From Pseudomonas lurida (lineage in GTDB: Bacteria > Pseudomonadota > Gammaproteobacteria > Pseudomonadales > Pseudomonadaceae): a stretch of 64,000 nt of DNA. Positions 1-9,829 of the stretch are shown here, piece after piece. Both the position numbers and the translations under genes were made by a program. Under the pieces are notes generated by a model that saw nothing but the letters and a program-made list of their open reading frames with translations, searched no databases and was not told the origin of the DNA. The stretch spans positions 293,501 to 357,500 of the forward strand of contig NZ_PDJB01000001.1 of NCBI RefSeq assembly GCF_002563895.1. Reading direction: 5' to 3'. Numbering within the stretch: position 1 is the first letter of the stretch; every line of letters begins with the position of its first letter.

Positions 1-1469
1 TCAAAACGGGCCTGCTCTTGCGCCGGCAGCGGTTCCTTGCGGAAATGCTCGGCGTGCAGCTGGCTCTGGTGCAGGGAGAACTGCGCAAAACTTTCCTTAC
101 GCTCGGCCATCGCTGCCAGCACCTGGGCCGAAGGGGTCATGGACGGGTCCTTGACCTTGGCCAACTGAGCGTCCAGCGCCTGGCTGTGCTCTGTGATGCC
201 GTGGCTCTCATCCAGCAAGGCGGCCAGCGGCGCGATCTGCTCCAGCAGCTCGGCAGCCCATTCCTTCATGTCCACCGCTTGGCCCTGGCGCTGCAATTGC
301 AGTCCCGGGCGACGGCCTTCCTTGACCACACTGAGGAAGTTGGAGGTGGCGTTGCCGCACTCGTTGTTGGCGAACAGTGGGCTGTCGTTCAGCGCGCAGT
401 AGAGCAAGAAGGCGTCGAGGAAGCGCGACTCTTGCAGGTCGATGCCCATCGGCAAGAACGGGTTGATGTCCAGGCAGCGCACTTCGATGTACTGGATGCC
501 ACGGGCCATCAACGCCTGGATCGGCCGCTCGCCGGTGTAGGTCACGCGCTTGGGGCGGATGTTGGAGTAGTACTCGTTTTCGATCTGCAGGATGTTGGTG
601 TTGAGCTGCACCCACTCACCATCCTTGTGCGTGCCGACTTCGACGTACGGCGCGTAGGGCGTTGCCACCGCTTCGCGCAGGCTGTCGGTGTAGCTGCTCA
701 GGTCGTTGTAGCACGGCGTGAGGCCGGCCTGGGCGTTGCTCTGGTAACCCAGGTCGCTCATGCGCAGGCTGGTAGCGTACGGCAGGTACAGGGTGTCGGC
801 GTCCAATACTTCCAACTGGTGCGAACGCCCGCGCAAGAAGCCCGCGTCCAGGGCCGGTGACGCACCGAACAGGTACATCAACAGCCAGCTGTAGCGACGG
901 AAGTTACGGATCAGCGCGATGTAGGCGGTGGACTGGTAGTCGCGGTCGGTGCCGACAAACCCTTCAGTCTCCTTGAGCAACGGCCACAACTGTTCCGGCA
1001 GGGAAAAGTTGTAGTGGATGCCGGCGATGCACTGCATGGTCTTGCCGTAACGCAGGGCCAGGCCCTTACGGTACACGTACTTCAGCTGGCCGATATTGGA
1101 GGTGCCGTAGTAGGCAATCGGAATATCTTCCTCGGCCGGCAACGGGCACGGCATCGAGGGGCTCCACAGGTATTCGTTGCCGAGCTTGGTGTAGGCAAAA
1201 CGGTGGATCTTATCCAGGCTGCTCAGGGTATCGGCCGGGTTGGGCAGCGCGGGAGTGATGAACTCCAGCAGCGATTCCGAGTAGTCGGTAGTGATCTGTT
1301 CATGGGTCAACGCGGCGCCCAGGGCTTCAGGGTGCGGCGTTTGCGCCAGTCGACCCTCACCGGTGACACGCAGGCATTCGCGCTCGATGCCGTGCAAGCA
1401 CTGCTCTAGCAGGGAGAGGTGTTCGCGCTTGCCGAGCAGGGCCAGGCGGCGGTTGAGAAGTTCGCTCAA
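1..1469 (-). CDS. gshA: Glutamate-cysteine ligase GshA (3' end cut by window)
   Basis: First enzyme of glutathione synthesis: joins L-glutamate and L-cysteine through the gamma carboxyl using ATP, in the cytosol. The visible 489 codons begin Leu-Ser-Glu-Leu-Leu-Asn-Arg-Arg and contain conserved family stretches such as GIERECLRV near residue 27, [33 protein letters not shown] and [12 protein letters not shown]. Family length is about 520-530 residues, so roughly 40 C-terminal residues lie outside the window. The start is TTG at 1467-1469, read from an AGGAA Shine-Dalgarno at 1476-1480 six bases upstream; no ATG or GTG gives a better match to the family N-terminus. It is monocistronic here, about 210 bp downstream of the thioesterase gene on the same strand. 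Confidence 0.95.
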   Translation of the reverse strand, partial: MSELLNRRLALLGKREHLSLLEQCLHGIERECLRVTGEGRLAQTPHPEALGAALTHEQITTDYSESLLEFITPALPNPADTLSSLDKIHRFAYTKLGNEYLWSPSMPCPLPAEEDIPIAYYGTSNIGQLKYVYRKGLALRYGKTMQCIAGIHYNFSLPEQLWPLLKETEGFVGTDRDYQSTAYIALIRNFRRYSWLLMYLFGASPALDAGFLRGRSHQLEVLDADTLYLPYATSLRMSDLGYQSNAQAGLTPCYNDLSSYTDSLREAVATPYAPYVEVGTHKDGEWVQLNTNILQIENEYYSNIRPKRVTYTGERPIQALMARGIQYIEVRCLDINPFLPMGIDLQESRFLDAFLLYCALNDSPLFANNECGNATSNFLSVVKEGRRPGLQLQRQGQAVDMKEWAAELLEQIAPLAALLDESHGITEHSQALDAQLAKVKDPSMTPSAQVLAAMAERKESFAQFSLHQSQLHAEHFRKEPLPAQEQARF

Positions 1470-1683
1470 GTTGGATTCCTTCACGCGTCAGTCGCCCCAA
1501 TATGGGGGTGGGCAGGACGGTCTACAAGGGTGAAGTTAAAACTGGCGTGATCGCCTGGTTTAGAGTCAATTTGACCCGTTCTGAAAATGCCGACTTCACT
1601 CCATGAATTTGGCTACAGCGCAGCGAGAAAATTCCGACGCCGTTGCTGCAGCGCCGAAATTAACTCAAATCGGGGGTGGGGAG

Positions 1684-2067
1684 CTATAGGACAGCGAAGG
1701 TGCCCTGTGCTTTTGCGACAAGTCGTTCGTCCTGATACACATCCGCCTCGACCACCAGCGTGCGGCGGCCGGCATGAATCACCCGGCTGGTGCACAGCAC
1801 GTCGCCGTCAGACACGGCGCGGATGTAGTTGATCTTGCACTCGATGGTCGCGCTCTGCTGGTCGAAACCATGGGCGCTGGAACAGGCCAGCCCCATCGTA
1901 ATGTCCACCAGGCTGAAAATCGCCCCGCCATGGAGCTTGCCCGCGCGATTACGCAGCTGGGGCTCCAGGGTCAGGGCCACCTCGGCAACGCCTTCTTCAA
2001 GACGTTGCAGGCGGCAGCCGATCAGTTCGCTGAAGGCGCTCTGGGTCAAGCCGGCCGGGATTTCCAT
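1684..2067 (-). CDS. PaaI-family hotdog thioesterase
   Basis: A 127-residue single hotdog-fold protein of the PaaI/YbdB thioesterase family, expected to hydrolyse aryl- or acyl-CoA thioesters in the cytosol; the substrate cannot be told from sequence. The family signature is visible at about residues 44-62 (GKLHGGAIFSLVDITMGLA), including the HGG turn and the acidic residue in the central helix. Its ATG shares one base with the TGA stop of tex just upstream (TGATG at 2065-2069), so the two are probably translationally coupled. The same pair sits next to gshA in other pseudomonads as I recall, but no functional link is known to me. Confidence 0.85.
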   Translation of the reverse strand: MEIPAGLTQSAFSELIGCRLQRLEEGVAEVALTLEPQLRNRAGKLHGGAIFSLVDITMGLACSSAHGFDQQSATIECKINYIRAVSDGDVLCTSRVIHAGRRTLVVEADVYQDERLVAKAQGTFAVL

Positions 2068-4391
2068 CAGCGTTTCTTCAACTGTTTGGCGTTGGCGAAC
2101 AGCGAGGCCATGGCGTTGTTGCTTGGTGCTGCCGTAGCGGTTTCCTTGCGCGGCGCAGTGTGCTGCGACTGGCGCGGTGCGGAACCCGGACGGGCGCCAC
2201 GGGCACCGTCGATTTTCTCGCCGGGGGTGTCGCTCATGCGCATCGACAGGCCGACGCGTTTGCGTGGGATGTCGACTTCCATGACCTTGACCTTGACCAC
2301 GTCACCGGCTTTCACCGCTTCGCGCGGGTCCTTGATGAATTTCTCCGAAAGCGCGGAGATATGCACCAAACCGTCCTGATGCACGCCGATGTCCACAAAA
2401 GCGCCGAAGTTGGTCACGTTGGTCACCACGCCTTCGAGGATCATGCCCAGTTGCAGGTCCTTGAGGTCTTCGACGCCGTCCTGGAACTCGGCGGTCTTGA
2501 ACTCGGGACGTGGGTCGCGGCCAGGTTTTTCCAGCTCTTGCAGGATGTCGGTAATAGTCGGCACACCGAAGGTCTCGTCGGTGTACTTCTTTGGGTCCAG
2601 GCGCTTGAGAAACGCGGCGTCGCCGATCAGCGAACGGATGTCGCGGTCGGTCTCGGCGGCGATGCGTTGTACCAGCGGGTAGGCTTCCGGGTGAACTGCC
2701 GAGGCGTCCAGGGGGTTGTCGCCATTCATCACGCGCAGGAAGCCGGCGGCTTGTTCGAAGGTTTTTTCACCCAGGCGTGCGACTTTTTTCAGCGCTGCGC
2801 GGTTCTTGAACGCGCCGTTTTCGTCGCGGTGGCTGACGATGTTCTGCGCCAGGGTAGCGTTGAGGCCGGAAATCCGTGCCAGCAGTGCCACGGAGGCGGT
2901 GTTCACGTCGACGCCGACGGCGTTCACGCAGTCCTCCACGACCGCATCCAGGCCGCGAGCCAGTTTCAGCTGCGACACGTCATGCTGGTACTGGCCGACG
3001 CCGATGGATTTAGGGTCGATCTTCACCAGCTCGGCCAGTGGGTCCTGCAGACGACGGGCGATGGACACTGCGCCACGGATCGACACGTCGAGGTCCGGGA
3101 ATTCCTTGGACGCCAGTTCCGACGCCGAGTACACCGAAGCGCCGGCCTCGGAGACCATGACCTTGGTCATCTTCATGGCTGGGTATTTTTTGATCAGTTC
3201 GGCGGCCAGCTTGTCGGTCTCACGGCTGGCGGTGCCGTTGCCGATGGCGATCAGGTCCACCGAATGCTTGGCGCACAGGGCGGCCAGAATCGCGAGGGTC
3301 TGGTCCCACTTGTTGTGCGGCACATGCGGATACACAGTGGCGTGGTCCAGCAGCTTGCCGGTGGAGTCGACCACGGCAACCTTGCAGCCGGTACGCAGGC
3401 CCGGGTCGAGGCCCAGGGTGGCGCGCGGGCCGGCCGGCGCGGCCAGCAGCAAGTCGTGCAGGTTGTGGGCGAATACGTTGATCGCCTCGGTTTCGGCGCC
3501 GTCGCGCAACTCACCCAGCAGGTCGGTTTCCAAATGGGTGTAGAGCTTGACCTTCCAGGTCCAGCGCACGACTTCACCGAGCCACTTGTCCGCAGGACGG
3601 TTCTGGTTCTGGATGCCGAATTGTTGACCGATCATGCCTTCGCATGGGTGCATGGTGCCTGGCAGCTCGTCGCCAACTTTCAGCGCGGAGCTGAGAATGC
3701 CTTCGTTGCGGCCACGGAAAATCGCCAGTGCACGGTGGGACGGCATGCTCTTGAGCGGCTCGTCGTGTTCGAAGTAATCACGGAACTTGGCGCCTTCTTC
3801 CTCTTTGCCAGCGATGACGCGCGCGCTGAGGATGGCTTCCTGCTTCAGGTAGGTACGCAGTTTCTCCAGCAGGCTGGCGTCTTCGGCGAAACGCTCCATG
3901 AGGATGTACTTGGCGCCTTCGAGGGCCGCCTTGACGTCGGCGACGCCTTTTTCGGCGTCGATGAAGCGTGCGGCTTCGGCTTCCGGGGACAGCGACGGAT
4001 CGTTGAACAGGCCGTCAGCCAGCTCGCCCAGGCCGGCTTCCAGGGCGATCTGGCCCTTGGTGCGACGCTTCTGTTTGTACGGCAGGTAAAGGTCTTCGAG
4101 GCGGGTCTTGGTGTCGGCGAGCTTGATGTCGCGCTCGAGTTGCGGGGTCAGCTTGCCCTGCTCTTCGATGCTGGCGAGGATGCTGATGCGCCGTTCGTCG
4201 AGTTCTCGCAGGTAGCGCAGGCGCTCTTCCAGGTGACGCAGTTGGGTGTCGTCGAGGCTGCCGGTCACTTCTTTACGGTAACGGGCAATGAAGGGCACCG
4301 TGGAGCCTTCATCCAGTAGAGCGACGGCCGCTTCGACCTGTTGTGGGCGTACACCGAGTTCCTCGGCGATGCGGCTGTTGATGCTGTCCAT
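2067..4391 (-). CDS. tex: Tex family S1 RNA-binding transcription accessory protein
   Basis: Cytosolic nucleic-acid-binding protein of the Tex/Spt6-like family, 774 residues, implicated in transcription and toxin-gene expression in other bacteria. Order of parts: N-terminal helical region ([31 protein letters not shown] near 40-55), a YqgF/RNase H-like domain around 320-450 ([21 protein letters not shown]), helix-hairpin-helix motifs around 490-560, and a C-terminal S1 domain from about 650 ([21 protein letters not shown]), ending in a short basic tail. The open frame extends 69 codons upstream of 4391, but the family N-terminus is MDSINxxIA, so the internal ATG at 4389-4391 was chosen. It is divergent from ompR. 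Confidence 0.95.
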   Translation of the reverse strand: MDSINSRIAEELGVRPQQVEAAVALLDEGSTVPFIARYRKEVTGSLDDTQLRHLEERLRYLRELDERRISILASIEEQGKLTPQLERDIKLADTKTRLEDLYLPYKQKRRTKGQIALEAGLGELADGLFNDPSLSPEAEAARFIDAEKGVADVKAALEGAKYILMERFAEDASLLEKLRTYLKQEAILSARVIAGKEEEGAKFRDYFEHDEPLKSMPSHRALAIFRGRNEGILSSALKVGDELPGTMHPCEGMIGQQFGIQNQNRPADKWLGEVVRWTWKVKLYTHLETDLLGELRDGAETEAINVFAHNLHDLLLAAPAGPRATLGLDPGLRTGCKVAVVDSTGKLLDHATVYPHVPHNKWDQTLAILAALCAKHSVDLIAIGNGTASRETDKLAAELIKKYPAMKMTKVMVSEAGASVYSASELASKEFPDLDVSIRGAVSIARRLQDPLAELVKIDPKSIGVGQYQHDVSQLKLARGLDAVVEDCVNAVGVDVNTASVALLARISGLNATLAQNIVSHRDENGAFKNRAALKKVARLGEKTFEQAAGFLRVMNGDNPLDASAVHPEAYPLVQRIAAETDRDIRSLIGDAAFLKRLDPKKYTDETFGVPTITDILQELEKPGRDPRPEFKTAEFQDGVEDLKDLQLGMILEGVVTNVTNFGAFVDIGVHQDGLVHISALSEKFIKDPREAVKAGDVVKVKVMEVDIPRKRVGLSMRMSDTPGEKIDGARGARPGSAPRQSQHTAPRKETATAAPSNNAMASLFANAKQLKKR

Positions 4392-4748
4392 AAAACCACC
4401 TGAAATTCTTAAAAGCAGCTCGCAGGCCCGGAAAACAAGGCCTTGGGAAGCTGGTTGAGCGGCCCGACTGGCGCCGCTGCCTGGGTCAAGAGGCAGCCTA
4501 TTGACCCTCGAAATCGAAAAAATCACGACAAGCGGGTGAAAAAAGCCTCGGCAGCAAACGGTAACGATCTGACGTTGCCCTGCACGGCGGCGGCGCATTA
4601 TAACCAGCGTTCTGTCCTTGGGGGGGATTGCGCCAACGGTGGTAGGGCGCGGGTTCGGTAGCGGTAAAGGAAAAATCTGCTAACAATGCACACGGTGCGT
4701 ATAACGGCAGCTACGCCATAATGCGCGCCGAGATAAGAGGAGCATCCA
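4392..4748. promoter_or_regulatory. Divergent tex / ompR intergenic region
   Basis: 357 bp between the divergently read tex and ompR. It must hold both promoters, but I could not fix either with confidence. A clear Shine-Dalgarno (AGAGGAG, about 4736-4742) precedes the ompR ATG. No additional coding sequence or RNA gene is convincing here. Confidence 0.4.
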
Positions 4749-5489
4749 ATGAGCAGCACTGCACAAACTGCTGAAGGCGAAAAAATTCTCATCGTTGACG
4801 ACGATCCGGGGCTGAGCAGCCTGCTGGAGCGTTTTTTCAACTCCAAGGGCTACCGTGCCCGCGCGGTGCCGAACACCGAGCAAATGGATCGCCTGTTGGG
4901 GCGTGAAGTATTCAACCTGGTCGTACTCGACCTGATGTTGCCTGGCGAAGACGGCCTGACCGCCTGCAAGCGCCTGCGCGGCGCGAACAACCAGATTCCA
5001 ATCATCATGCTCACCGCCAAGGGTGATGAGCTGAGCCGCATCAAGGGCCTCGAACTGGGCGCTGATGACTACCTGGCCAAGCCGTTCAACCCCGACGAGT
5101 TGATGGCACGGGTCAAAGCCGTACTGCGTCGCCAGGCGCCGCCGGTTCCGGGTGCGCCGGGCAGCGAAGACGAAAGTGTCACCTTTGGCGACTACGAACT
5201 GTCGCTGGCGACCCGCGAGCTCAAGCGTGGCGATGAAGTGCACATGCTCACCACCGGCGAGTTTGCCGTACTCAAGGCCCTGGTGATGAACGCTCGCCAG
5301 CCGCTGACCCGTGACAAGCTGATGAACCTGGCCCGTGGCCGGGAATGGGACGCCCTGGAACGCTCCATCGACGTACAGATTTCTCGTCTGCGCCGGATGA
5401 TCGAGCCAGACCCTTCCAAGCCGCGTTACATCCAGACGGTCTGGGGCGTAGGTTATGTGTTTGTGCCGGATGGCAATAAAACCAGTTGA
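4749..5489 (+). CDS. ompR: OmpR-family response regulator (AmgR-type)
   Basis: DNA-binding response regulator, 246 residues. The receiver domain (about 12-125) has the acidic pocket D17-D19, phosphoacceptor D61 in VVLDLMLPGEDG, T89 and K111 in the LAKPF motif; a winged-helix DNA-binding domain follows (about 145-240, with ISRLRRMIEPDPSKPRYIQTV). Partnered by the histidine kinase 117 bp downstream. The pair lies between tex and rimK as P. aeruginosa amgR-amgS does; there it governs envelope-stress and aminoglycoside tolerance genes. The same role is inferred here from gene order and similarity, not shown. A Shine-Dalgarno AGAGGAG sits seven bases before ATG. Confidence 0.95.
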   Translation: MSSTAQTAEGEKILIVDDDPGLSSLLERFFNSKGYRARAVPNTEQMDRLLGREVFNLVVLDLMLPGEDGLTACKRLRGANNQIPIIMLTAKGDELSRIKGLELGADDYLAKPFNPDELMARVKAVLRRQAPPVPGAPGSEDESVTFGDYELSLATRELKRGDEVHMLTTGEFAVLKALVMNARQPLTRDKLMNLARGREWDALERSIDVQISRLRRMIEPDPSKPRYIQTVWGVGYVFVPDGNKTS

Positions 5490-5606
5490 CCAGTGATTTG
5501 CAGAAGCGGGCCTTCCGGTGTTTGACTCCATGAGAGTCGACGGGATGCCCGGCGTCTGCAATTCTGCGAGCGCCGCTCGTTCCTGCAAGGTGTCTAGCTG
5601 TCTCCT

Positions 5607-6920
5607 ATGAAAACCCCGCTGTGGTTCCCGCAAAGTTTCTTCTCCCGCACCCTTTGGCTGGTGCTGATCGTCGTTCTGTTTTCCAAGGCACTCACGCTGG
5701 TTTATCTGTTGATGAACGAGGACGTGCTGGTAGACCGGCAATACAGCCACGGTGTCGCCCTGACGCTGCGCGCCTATTGGGCAGCTGACCCTGAGAATCG
5801 CGAAAAAATCGCCAAGGCCGCCACGCTTGTACGCGTGGCGGGCGCGGGTGTGCCGGAGGGCGAGCAGCATTGGCCCTACAGTGAAATCTACCAGCGCCAG
5901 ATGCAGGCCGAACTGGGTGAGGACACCGAGGTGCGGCTGCGCATGCATGTGTCGCCGGCGTTATGGGTACGCGCGCCAAGCCTGGGCGAAGATTGGCTGA
6001 AGGTGCCGTTGTACCCGCATCCGTTGCGGGGGCAGAAGATCTGGAACGTATTGGGCTGGTTCCTGGCGATCGGGCTGCTTTCAACGGCGTCGGCGTGGAT
6101 TTTCGTGCGCCAGCTCAACCAGCCGCTCAAGCGCCTGGTGTTTGCCGCCCGCCAACTCGGTCAGGGGCGCAGTGTGCGCCTGCCGGTCAGCGATACGCCC
6201 AGCGAGATGACCGAGGTGTACGGTGCGTTCAACCAGATGGCGGAGGACGTCGAACAGGCCGGGCGCGAACGCGAGTTGATGCTGGCTGGGGTGTCCCATG
6301 ACCTGCGTACACCGTTGACGCGACTGCGCTTGTCTCTGGAATTGATGGGCAACCATACCGACCTCACCGATGACATGGTCCGCGACATTGAGGACATGGA
6401 CGCAATTCTCGACCAGTTCCTGGCGTTTATCCGCGATGGCCGTGATGAGGTGGTAGAGGAGGTCGACCTGACCGACCTGGTACGTGAGGTGGTCGCGCCC
6501 TACAACCAGAACGGCGAACAGGTGCGCATGCGCCTGGAGCCGATCCAGCCGTTTGCGTTGCGTCGAGTGTCGATGAAGCGCCTGTTGAACAACTTGATTG
6601 GCAACGCCTTGCACCACGCAGGTTCAGATGTGGAAGTCGCGGCGTACGTGTCTGGCGACAGCACTGCGCCTTACGTGGTGCTGAGCGTGATGGACCGGGG
6701 CGCGGGCATCGACCCAGACGAGTTGGAAGGGATCTTCAACCCCTTCACCCGTGGCGACCGTGCCCGGGGGGGTAAGGGAACCGGGCTGGGATTGGCGATT
6801 GTGCGGCGGATTGCCTCGATGCATGGCGGCAATGTCGAGTTGCGCAACCGCGAAGAGGGTGGCCTGGAAGCACGTGTGCGCTTGCCGCTTGGCCTGATGC
6901 TACCCCGAGATGCGGTCTAA
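5607..6920 (+). CDS. envZ: EnvZ-family sensor histidine kinase (AmgS-type)
   Basis: Inner-membrane sensor kinase, 437 residues, expected to phosphorylate the OmpR-family regulator encoded upstream. Layout: transmembrane helix near 17-36, periplasmic region of about 110 residues, second transmembrane helix near 146-167, HAMP linker (NQPLKRLVFAARQLG), dimerisation/phosphotransfer helix with H231 in SHDLRTPLTRLRL, then a HATPase domain with N-box NNLIGNALHH and glycine boxes DRGAGID and GKGTGLGLAI. All catalytic boxes look intact. The 117-bp gap after ompR contains a short GACTC/GAGTC hairpin (about 5523-5537) but no strong terminator, so cotranscription is likely. A REP doublet follows the stop. 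Confidence 0.93.
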   Translation: MKTPLWFPQSFFSRTLWLVLIVVLFSKALTLVYLLMNEDVLVDRQYSHGVALTLRAYWAADPENREKIAKAATLVRVAGAGVPEGEQHWPYSEIYQRQMQAELGEDTEVRLRMHVSPALWVRAPSLGEDWLKVPLYPHPLRGQKIWNVLGWFLAIGLLSTASAWIFVRQLNQPLKRLVFAARQLGQGRSVRLPVSDTPSEMTEVYGAFNQMAEDVEQAGRERELMLAGVSHDLRTPLTRLRLSLELMGNHTDLTDDMVRDIEDMDAILDQFLAFIRDGRDEVVEEVDLTDLVREVVAPYNQNGEQVRMRLEPIQPFALRRVSMKRLLNNLIGNALHHAGSDVEVAAYVSGDSTAPYVVLSVMDRGAGIDPDELEGIFNPFTRGDRARGGKGTGLGLAIVRRIASMHGGNVELRNREEGGLEARVRLPLGLMLPRDAV

Positions 6921-6938
6921 GCAACAACCCAGTCCATA

Positions 6939-7028
6939 TGTGGGAGCGGGCTTGCCTGCGATGAGGTCGGCACATTCAACATTGTAGTTGAGTGAACCGC
7001 CGCTATCGCAGGCAAGCCCGCTCCCACA
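6939..7028. repeat. REP doublet (REPIN) between envZ and rimK
   Basis: Two copies of a REP unit face each other: TGTGGGAGCGGGCTTGCCTG begins at 6939 and its exact inverse ends at 7028, about 24 bp per arm around a 42-bp centre. It lies between the convergent envZ and rimK genes, where it could also act as a weak bidirectional terminator. Doublets of this kind are typical of P. fluorescens-group genomes and are moved by RAYT transposases encoded elsewhere. Confidence 0.9.
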
Positions 7029-7061
7029 CTTGTTTTATAGCGCTTGATAGGTCGAGTGCCT

Positions 7062-7967
7062 TCAACCCTTGCCTTTGGTCCTGGTCATATTCGGCCCACC
7101 ATTCTTTTCCAGATGTTGAATGATGATCCCCGCCACATCCTTCCCTGTGGTGGTCTCAATACCTTCCAGGCCTGGCGATGAGTTCACCTCCATCACCAGC
7201 GGCCCATGGTTGGACCGCAGGATGTCCACACCCGCCACACTCAACCCCATCACCTTGGCTGCCCGTAGTGCGGTCATACGCTCTTCAGGGGTGATCTTGA
7301 TCAGGCTGGCGCTGCCGCCACGGTGCAGGTTGGAGCGGAACTCACCCGGCTTGGCCTGGCGCTTCATCGCCGCAATCACCTTGTCACCCACCACGAAGCA
7401 GCGGATATCTGCACCGCCGGCTTCCTTGATGTATTCCTGCACCATGATGTTCTGCTTGAGCCCCATGAAAGCCTCGATCACGGACTCCGCCGCCGTCGCG
7501 GTTTCACACAGCACCACACCGATGCCCTGGGTGCCTTCCAGCACTTTGATCACCAGCGGCGCGCCATTGACCATGTCGATCAGGTCGGGGATGTCGTCGG
7601 GGGAGTGGGCAAAGCCGGTAACGGGCAGGCCGATTCCGCGTCGCGACAGCAACTGCAGCGAGCGCAACTTGTCGCGCGAGCGAGCAATGGCCACCGATTC
7701 GTTAAGGGGGAACACCCCCATCATTTCGAACTGGCGCAACACCGCACAGCCGTAGAACGTCACCGACGCGCCGATACGGGGGATGACGGCATCAAACCCT
7801 TCCAGCGGCTTGCCCCGGTAGTGGATCTGCGGCTTGTGACTGGCAATGTTCATATAGGCCCGCAACGTGTCGATCACCACCATTTCGTGGCCACGTTCGG
7901 TGCCGGCCTCAACCAGGCGGCGGGTGGAATACAGACGCGGGTTTCGCGACAGCACAGCAATCTTCAT
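7062..7967 (-). CDS. rimK: Ribosomal protein S6 glutamate ligase RimK
   Basis: ATP-grasp ligase, 301 residues, that adds glutamate residues to the C-terminus of ribosomal protein S6. Recognisable parts: N-terminal pre-ATP-grasp domain ([21 protein letters not shown]), the [19 protein letters not shown] segment near 94-112, the nucleotide lid [13 protein letters not shown] near 140, [20 protein letters not shown], and the metal/substrate motif [14 protein letters not shown] near 256-269. Length matches the family. Its ATG overlaps the rimB stop by 4 bases (7964-7967), and rimA lies just upstream. In P. fluorescens the rimABK operon tunes ribosome modification and the proteome, with c-di-GMP as an input. 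Confidence 0.95.
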   Translation of the reverse strand: MKIAVLSRNPRLYSTRRLVEAGTERGHEMVVIDTLRAYMNIASHKPQIHYRGKPLEGFDAVIPRIGASVTFYGCAVLRQFEMMGVFPLNESVAIARSRDKLRSLQLLSRRGIGLPVTGFAHSPDDIPDLIDMVNGAPLVIKVLEGTQGIGVVLCETATAAESVIEAFMGLKQNIMVQEYIKEAGGADIRCFVVGDKVIAAMKRQAKPGEFRSNLHRGGSASLIKITPEERMTALRAAKVMGLSVAGVDILRSNHGPLVMEVNSSPGLEGIETTTGKDVAGIIIQHLEKNGGPNMTRTKGKG

Positions 7968-8446
7968 GCAGCACCTGGGGCAGAAATAGTAGAGACCGGG
8001 AACACCGGCTTGTCTTGAACGTACTTGATACCGGGATTGACCACCAACTGGCCGTCAATCAGCGCCTTGGAGCCCAGCAACAGGCGGTAGCGCATGGCCT
8101 TGCGACAGGCCAGGGTGAACTCCACACGCCAGACCCGATCACCCATCGCCAGCGTGGTGCTGATGACATAGCGCACCTGCGCATGGCCGTTCGAACTCTT
8201 GATGGTTTTCATCGTTACCAGGGGCGCTTCGCAGCGACGGTGGCGCAGTTGCACCACGCTGCCCAGGTGCGCGGTAAAACGCACCCATTTCTCGCCATCG
8301 CGCTCGAATGGTTCGATGTCGGTGGCGTGCAGGCTTGAGGTACTCGCACCCGTGTCGATCTTCGCGCGCAGGCCTGCCACTCCCAAGTCGGGAAGTGCCA
8401 CCCACTCACGCAGACCCACAACGGTCAAATGGTCAAATGTCTTCAA
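7964..8446 (-). CDS. rimB: RimB, retropepsin-like ATP-dependent zinc protease family protein
   Basis: 160-residue protein of the small 'ATP-dependent zinc protease' family, which structurally resembles retropepsins. The aspartic-protease-like loop [13 protein letters not shown] at about residues 29-41 (D31-T32-G33) is present, followed by a compact beta-rich domain ([40 protein letters not shown]). In the P. fluorescens RimABK system this protein works with RimK on glutamylated S6; trimming of the glutamate tail is the reported role. It begins 13 bp after the rimA stop and overlaps rimK by 4 bases, so the three form an operon in the order A-B-K. Confidence 0.88.
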   Translation of the reverse strand: MKTFDHLTVVGLREWVALPDLGVAGLRAKIDTGASTSSLHATDIEPFERDGEKWVRFTAHLGSVVQLRHRRCEAPLVTMKTIKSSNGHAQVRYVISTTLAMGDRVWRVEFTLACRKAMRYRLLLGSKALIDGQLVVNPGIKYVQDKPVFPVSTISAPGAA

Positions 8447-8459
8447 TATGGATAACCGA

Positions 8460-9239
8460 TCAATTCGCCCAGGCCTGAGGGGAAACCTCGGCCAGGGCCT
8501 TGAATGCAGGCCTGGCGAACCAGTAACCCTGCATCAGAAATATTCCGCAGTCGGACAGGAAGTCACGCTCGCCGGCACTTTCGATGCCTTCGGCGATGAC
8601 AGTAACCCCCAACTGCTCACAGATTGTGACAATCCCCTGGACGATGACTTGACGGACACGATCCTTATCGACATCACGGATCAGCGCCATGTCGAGTTTG
8701 ATCAGGTCAGGTTGGAAATCGGCCAGCAGGTTCAGCCCCGAATAGCCCGCGCCGAAATCGTCGATGGCGGTCTTGAAGCCGAATTCGCGGTATTCACGCA
8801 GAATATTCGTCAAATGGCGATTGTTATCTACGTGCTCGCTTTCCAAGGTCTCGAAAATCAGCTGGTCTAGCGGGAAATTATGCGCGCGCGCCGCCTCCAA
8901 GGTGCTACGGATGCACAATTCCGGACGGTATACGGCATTGGGCATGAAGTTGATCGAAAGATGGGTTTGCATGCCCAGGGCCGACGCCCCGGCGATGGCC
9001 TGTGTTCGACAGCGTTGGTCGAACCGGTAGCGGTTGCTTTCGTTGACCTGGTCCAGCACCGACAACGCGCCTTCGCCGTGCGGGCCGCGCACCAGGGCTT
9101 CATGGGCAAAGATCGAGTGGTCCCGAAGGTCTACGATAGGCTGGTAAGCGAACGCGAAATCGAACCCCAGGGGCTCGCTTTGCTGGCAACCCACGCAACG
9201 CTGGTTGGGCGAGGTGAGTGAAGGGGGGAATTCGGTCAC
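8460..9239 (-). CDS. rimA: RimA, EAL-domain c-di-GMP phosphodiesterase
   Basis: Stand-alone EAL protein, 259 residues, with no GGDEF or membrane part. An N-terminal CVGC pair (C15/C18) precedes the EAL domain at about 28-250. The catalytic set appears complete: EALVRG at 47-52, the Asn in SINFMPNA, Glu in FETLESEH, the DDFGAGYSGL loop, the Lys in LIKLD and the Glu in AEGIES. It should therefore hydrolyse c-di-GMP to pGpG in the cytosol. As first gene of rimABK it fits the P. fluorescens RimA described as regulating RimK. The same window holds two c-di-GMP-dependent polysaccharide systems, which a phosphodiesterase could oppose. Confidence 0.88.
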   Translation of the reverse strand: MTEFPPSLTSPNQRCVGCQQSEPLGFDFAFAYQPIVDLRDHSIFAHEALVRGPHGEGALSVLDQVNESNRYRFDQRCRTQAIAGASALGMQTHLSINFMPNAVYRPELCIRSTLEAARAHNFPLDQLIFETLESEHVDNNRHLTNILREYREFGFKTAIDDFGAGYSGLNLLADFQPDLIKLDMALIRDVDKDRVRQVIVQGIVTICEQLGVTVIAEGIESAGERDFLSDCGIFLMQGYWFARPAFKALAEVSPQAWAN

Positions 9240-9355
9240 AGCGTATCCTCGCGAAAACAGGGTGCTACCTGGCGTATCTTAGGTGAGCCTTGGGGTTTAT
9301 GCGTCGAAGGGTTTCAACGGTAAAGTTGCGACATTTTTCAGAGCGAGGAATTCAA

Positions 9356-9763
9356 GTGGCTCAAAAGCAGGAAGAGGAAGAAAAGGTCCGTCTGGACAAG
9401 TGGCTGTGGGCCGCGCGTTTCTATAAGACCCGTGCCCTGGCGAAGGCCGCTATCGAGAGCGGCAAGGTTCATCATCGTGGCGAGCGCTGCAAGCCAGGCA
9501 AAGAGCCACGTGTCGGTGATGAGTTTCAGATTCGTACCGGTTTCGACGAAAAGACCGTGGTGGTTCAGGCGCTTTCCATTGTGCGTCGCGGGGCGCCTGA
9601 AGCGCAGGCGCTGTACACCGAGACGGAGGCCAGCGTTGCCAAGCGCGAAAACGCGGCAGCCATGCGCAAGGCGGGCGCCACCGGCATGACTACCGATGGC
9701 AAGCCGAGCAAGAAGCAGCGCCGCGACCTGTTCAAGTTCCGCGGCAGTGGCAATGACGATTAG
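9356..9763 (+). CDS. hslR: Ribosome-associated heat shock protein Hsp15 (S4 domain)
   Basis: 135-residue Hsp15 homologue: an S4 RNA-binding domain near residues 12-75 (VRLDKWLWAARFYKTRALAKAAIESGKV) and a basic C-terminal tail (KKQRRDLFKF). Hsp15 binds the 50S subunit with a blocked nascent chain and helps recycle it after heat stress. The start chosen is GTG at 9356 behind an AGGA Shine-Dalgarno (9346-9349); it gives the acidic N-terminus MAQKQEEEEK. An in-frame ATG at 9290 lacks a ribosome-binding site and would add 22 unlikely residues. Its 3' end converges with the PAP2 gene. Confidence 0.92.
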   Translation: MAQKQEEEEKVRLDKWLWAARFYKTRALAKAAIESGKVHHRGERCKPGKEPRVGDEFQIRTGFDEKTVVVQALSIVRRGAPEAQALYTETEASVAKRENAAAMRKAGATGMTTDGKPSKKQRRDLFKFRGSGNDD

Positions 9764-9829
9764 CGCCGCAGGCGAGTCGTTATGGGGGGCGAACGGGCTG
9801 GTTGTGGCAGCCCACTCGCCACCGTTCAG

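Noticed and set aside
2160..4319. 719-codon open frame on the + strand
   Set aside because: Antisense to tex; tex has clear family motifs, while this frame has the Val/Gln/His-rich composition typical of the complement of high-GC genes.
6939..7028. CRISPR or phage repeat
   Set aside because: The repeats are inverted pairs scattered between genes, not directly repeated units with spacers, and there are no cas genes.
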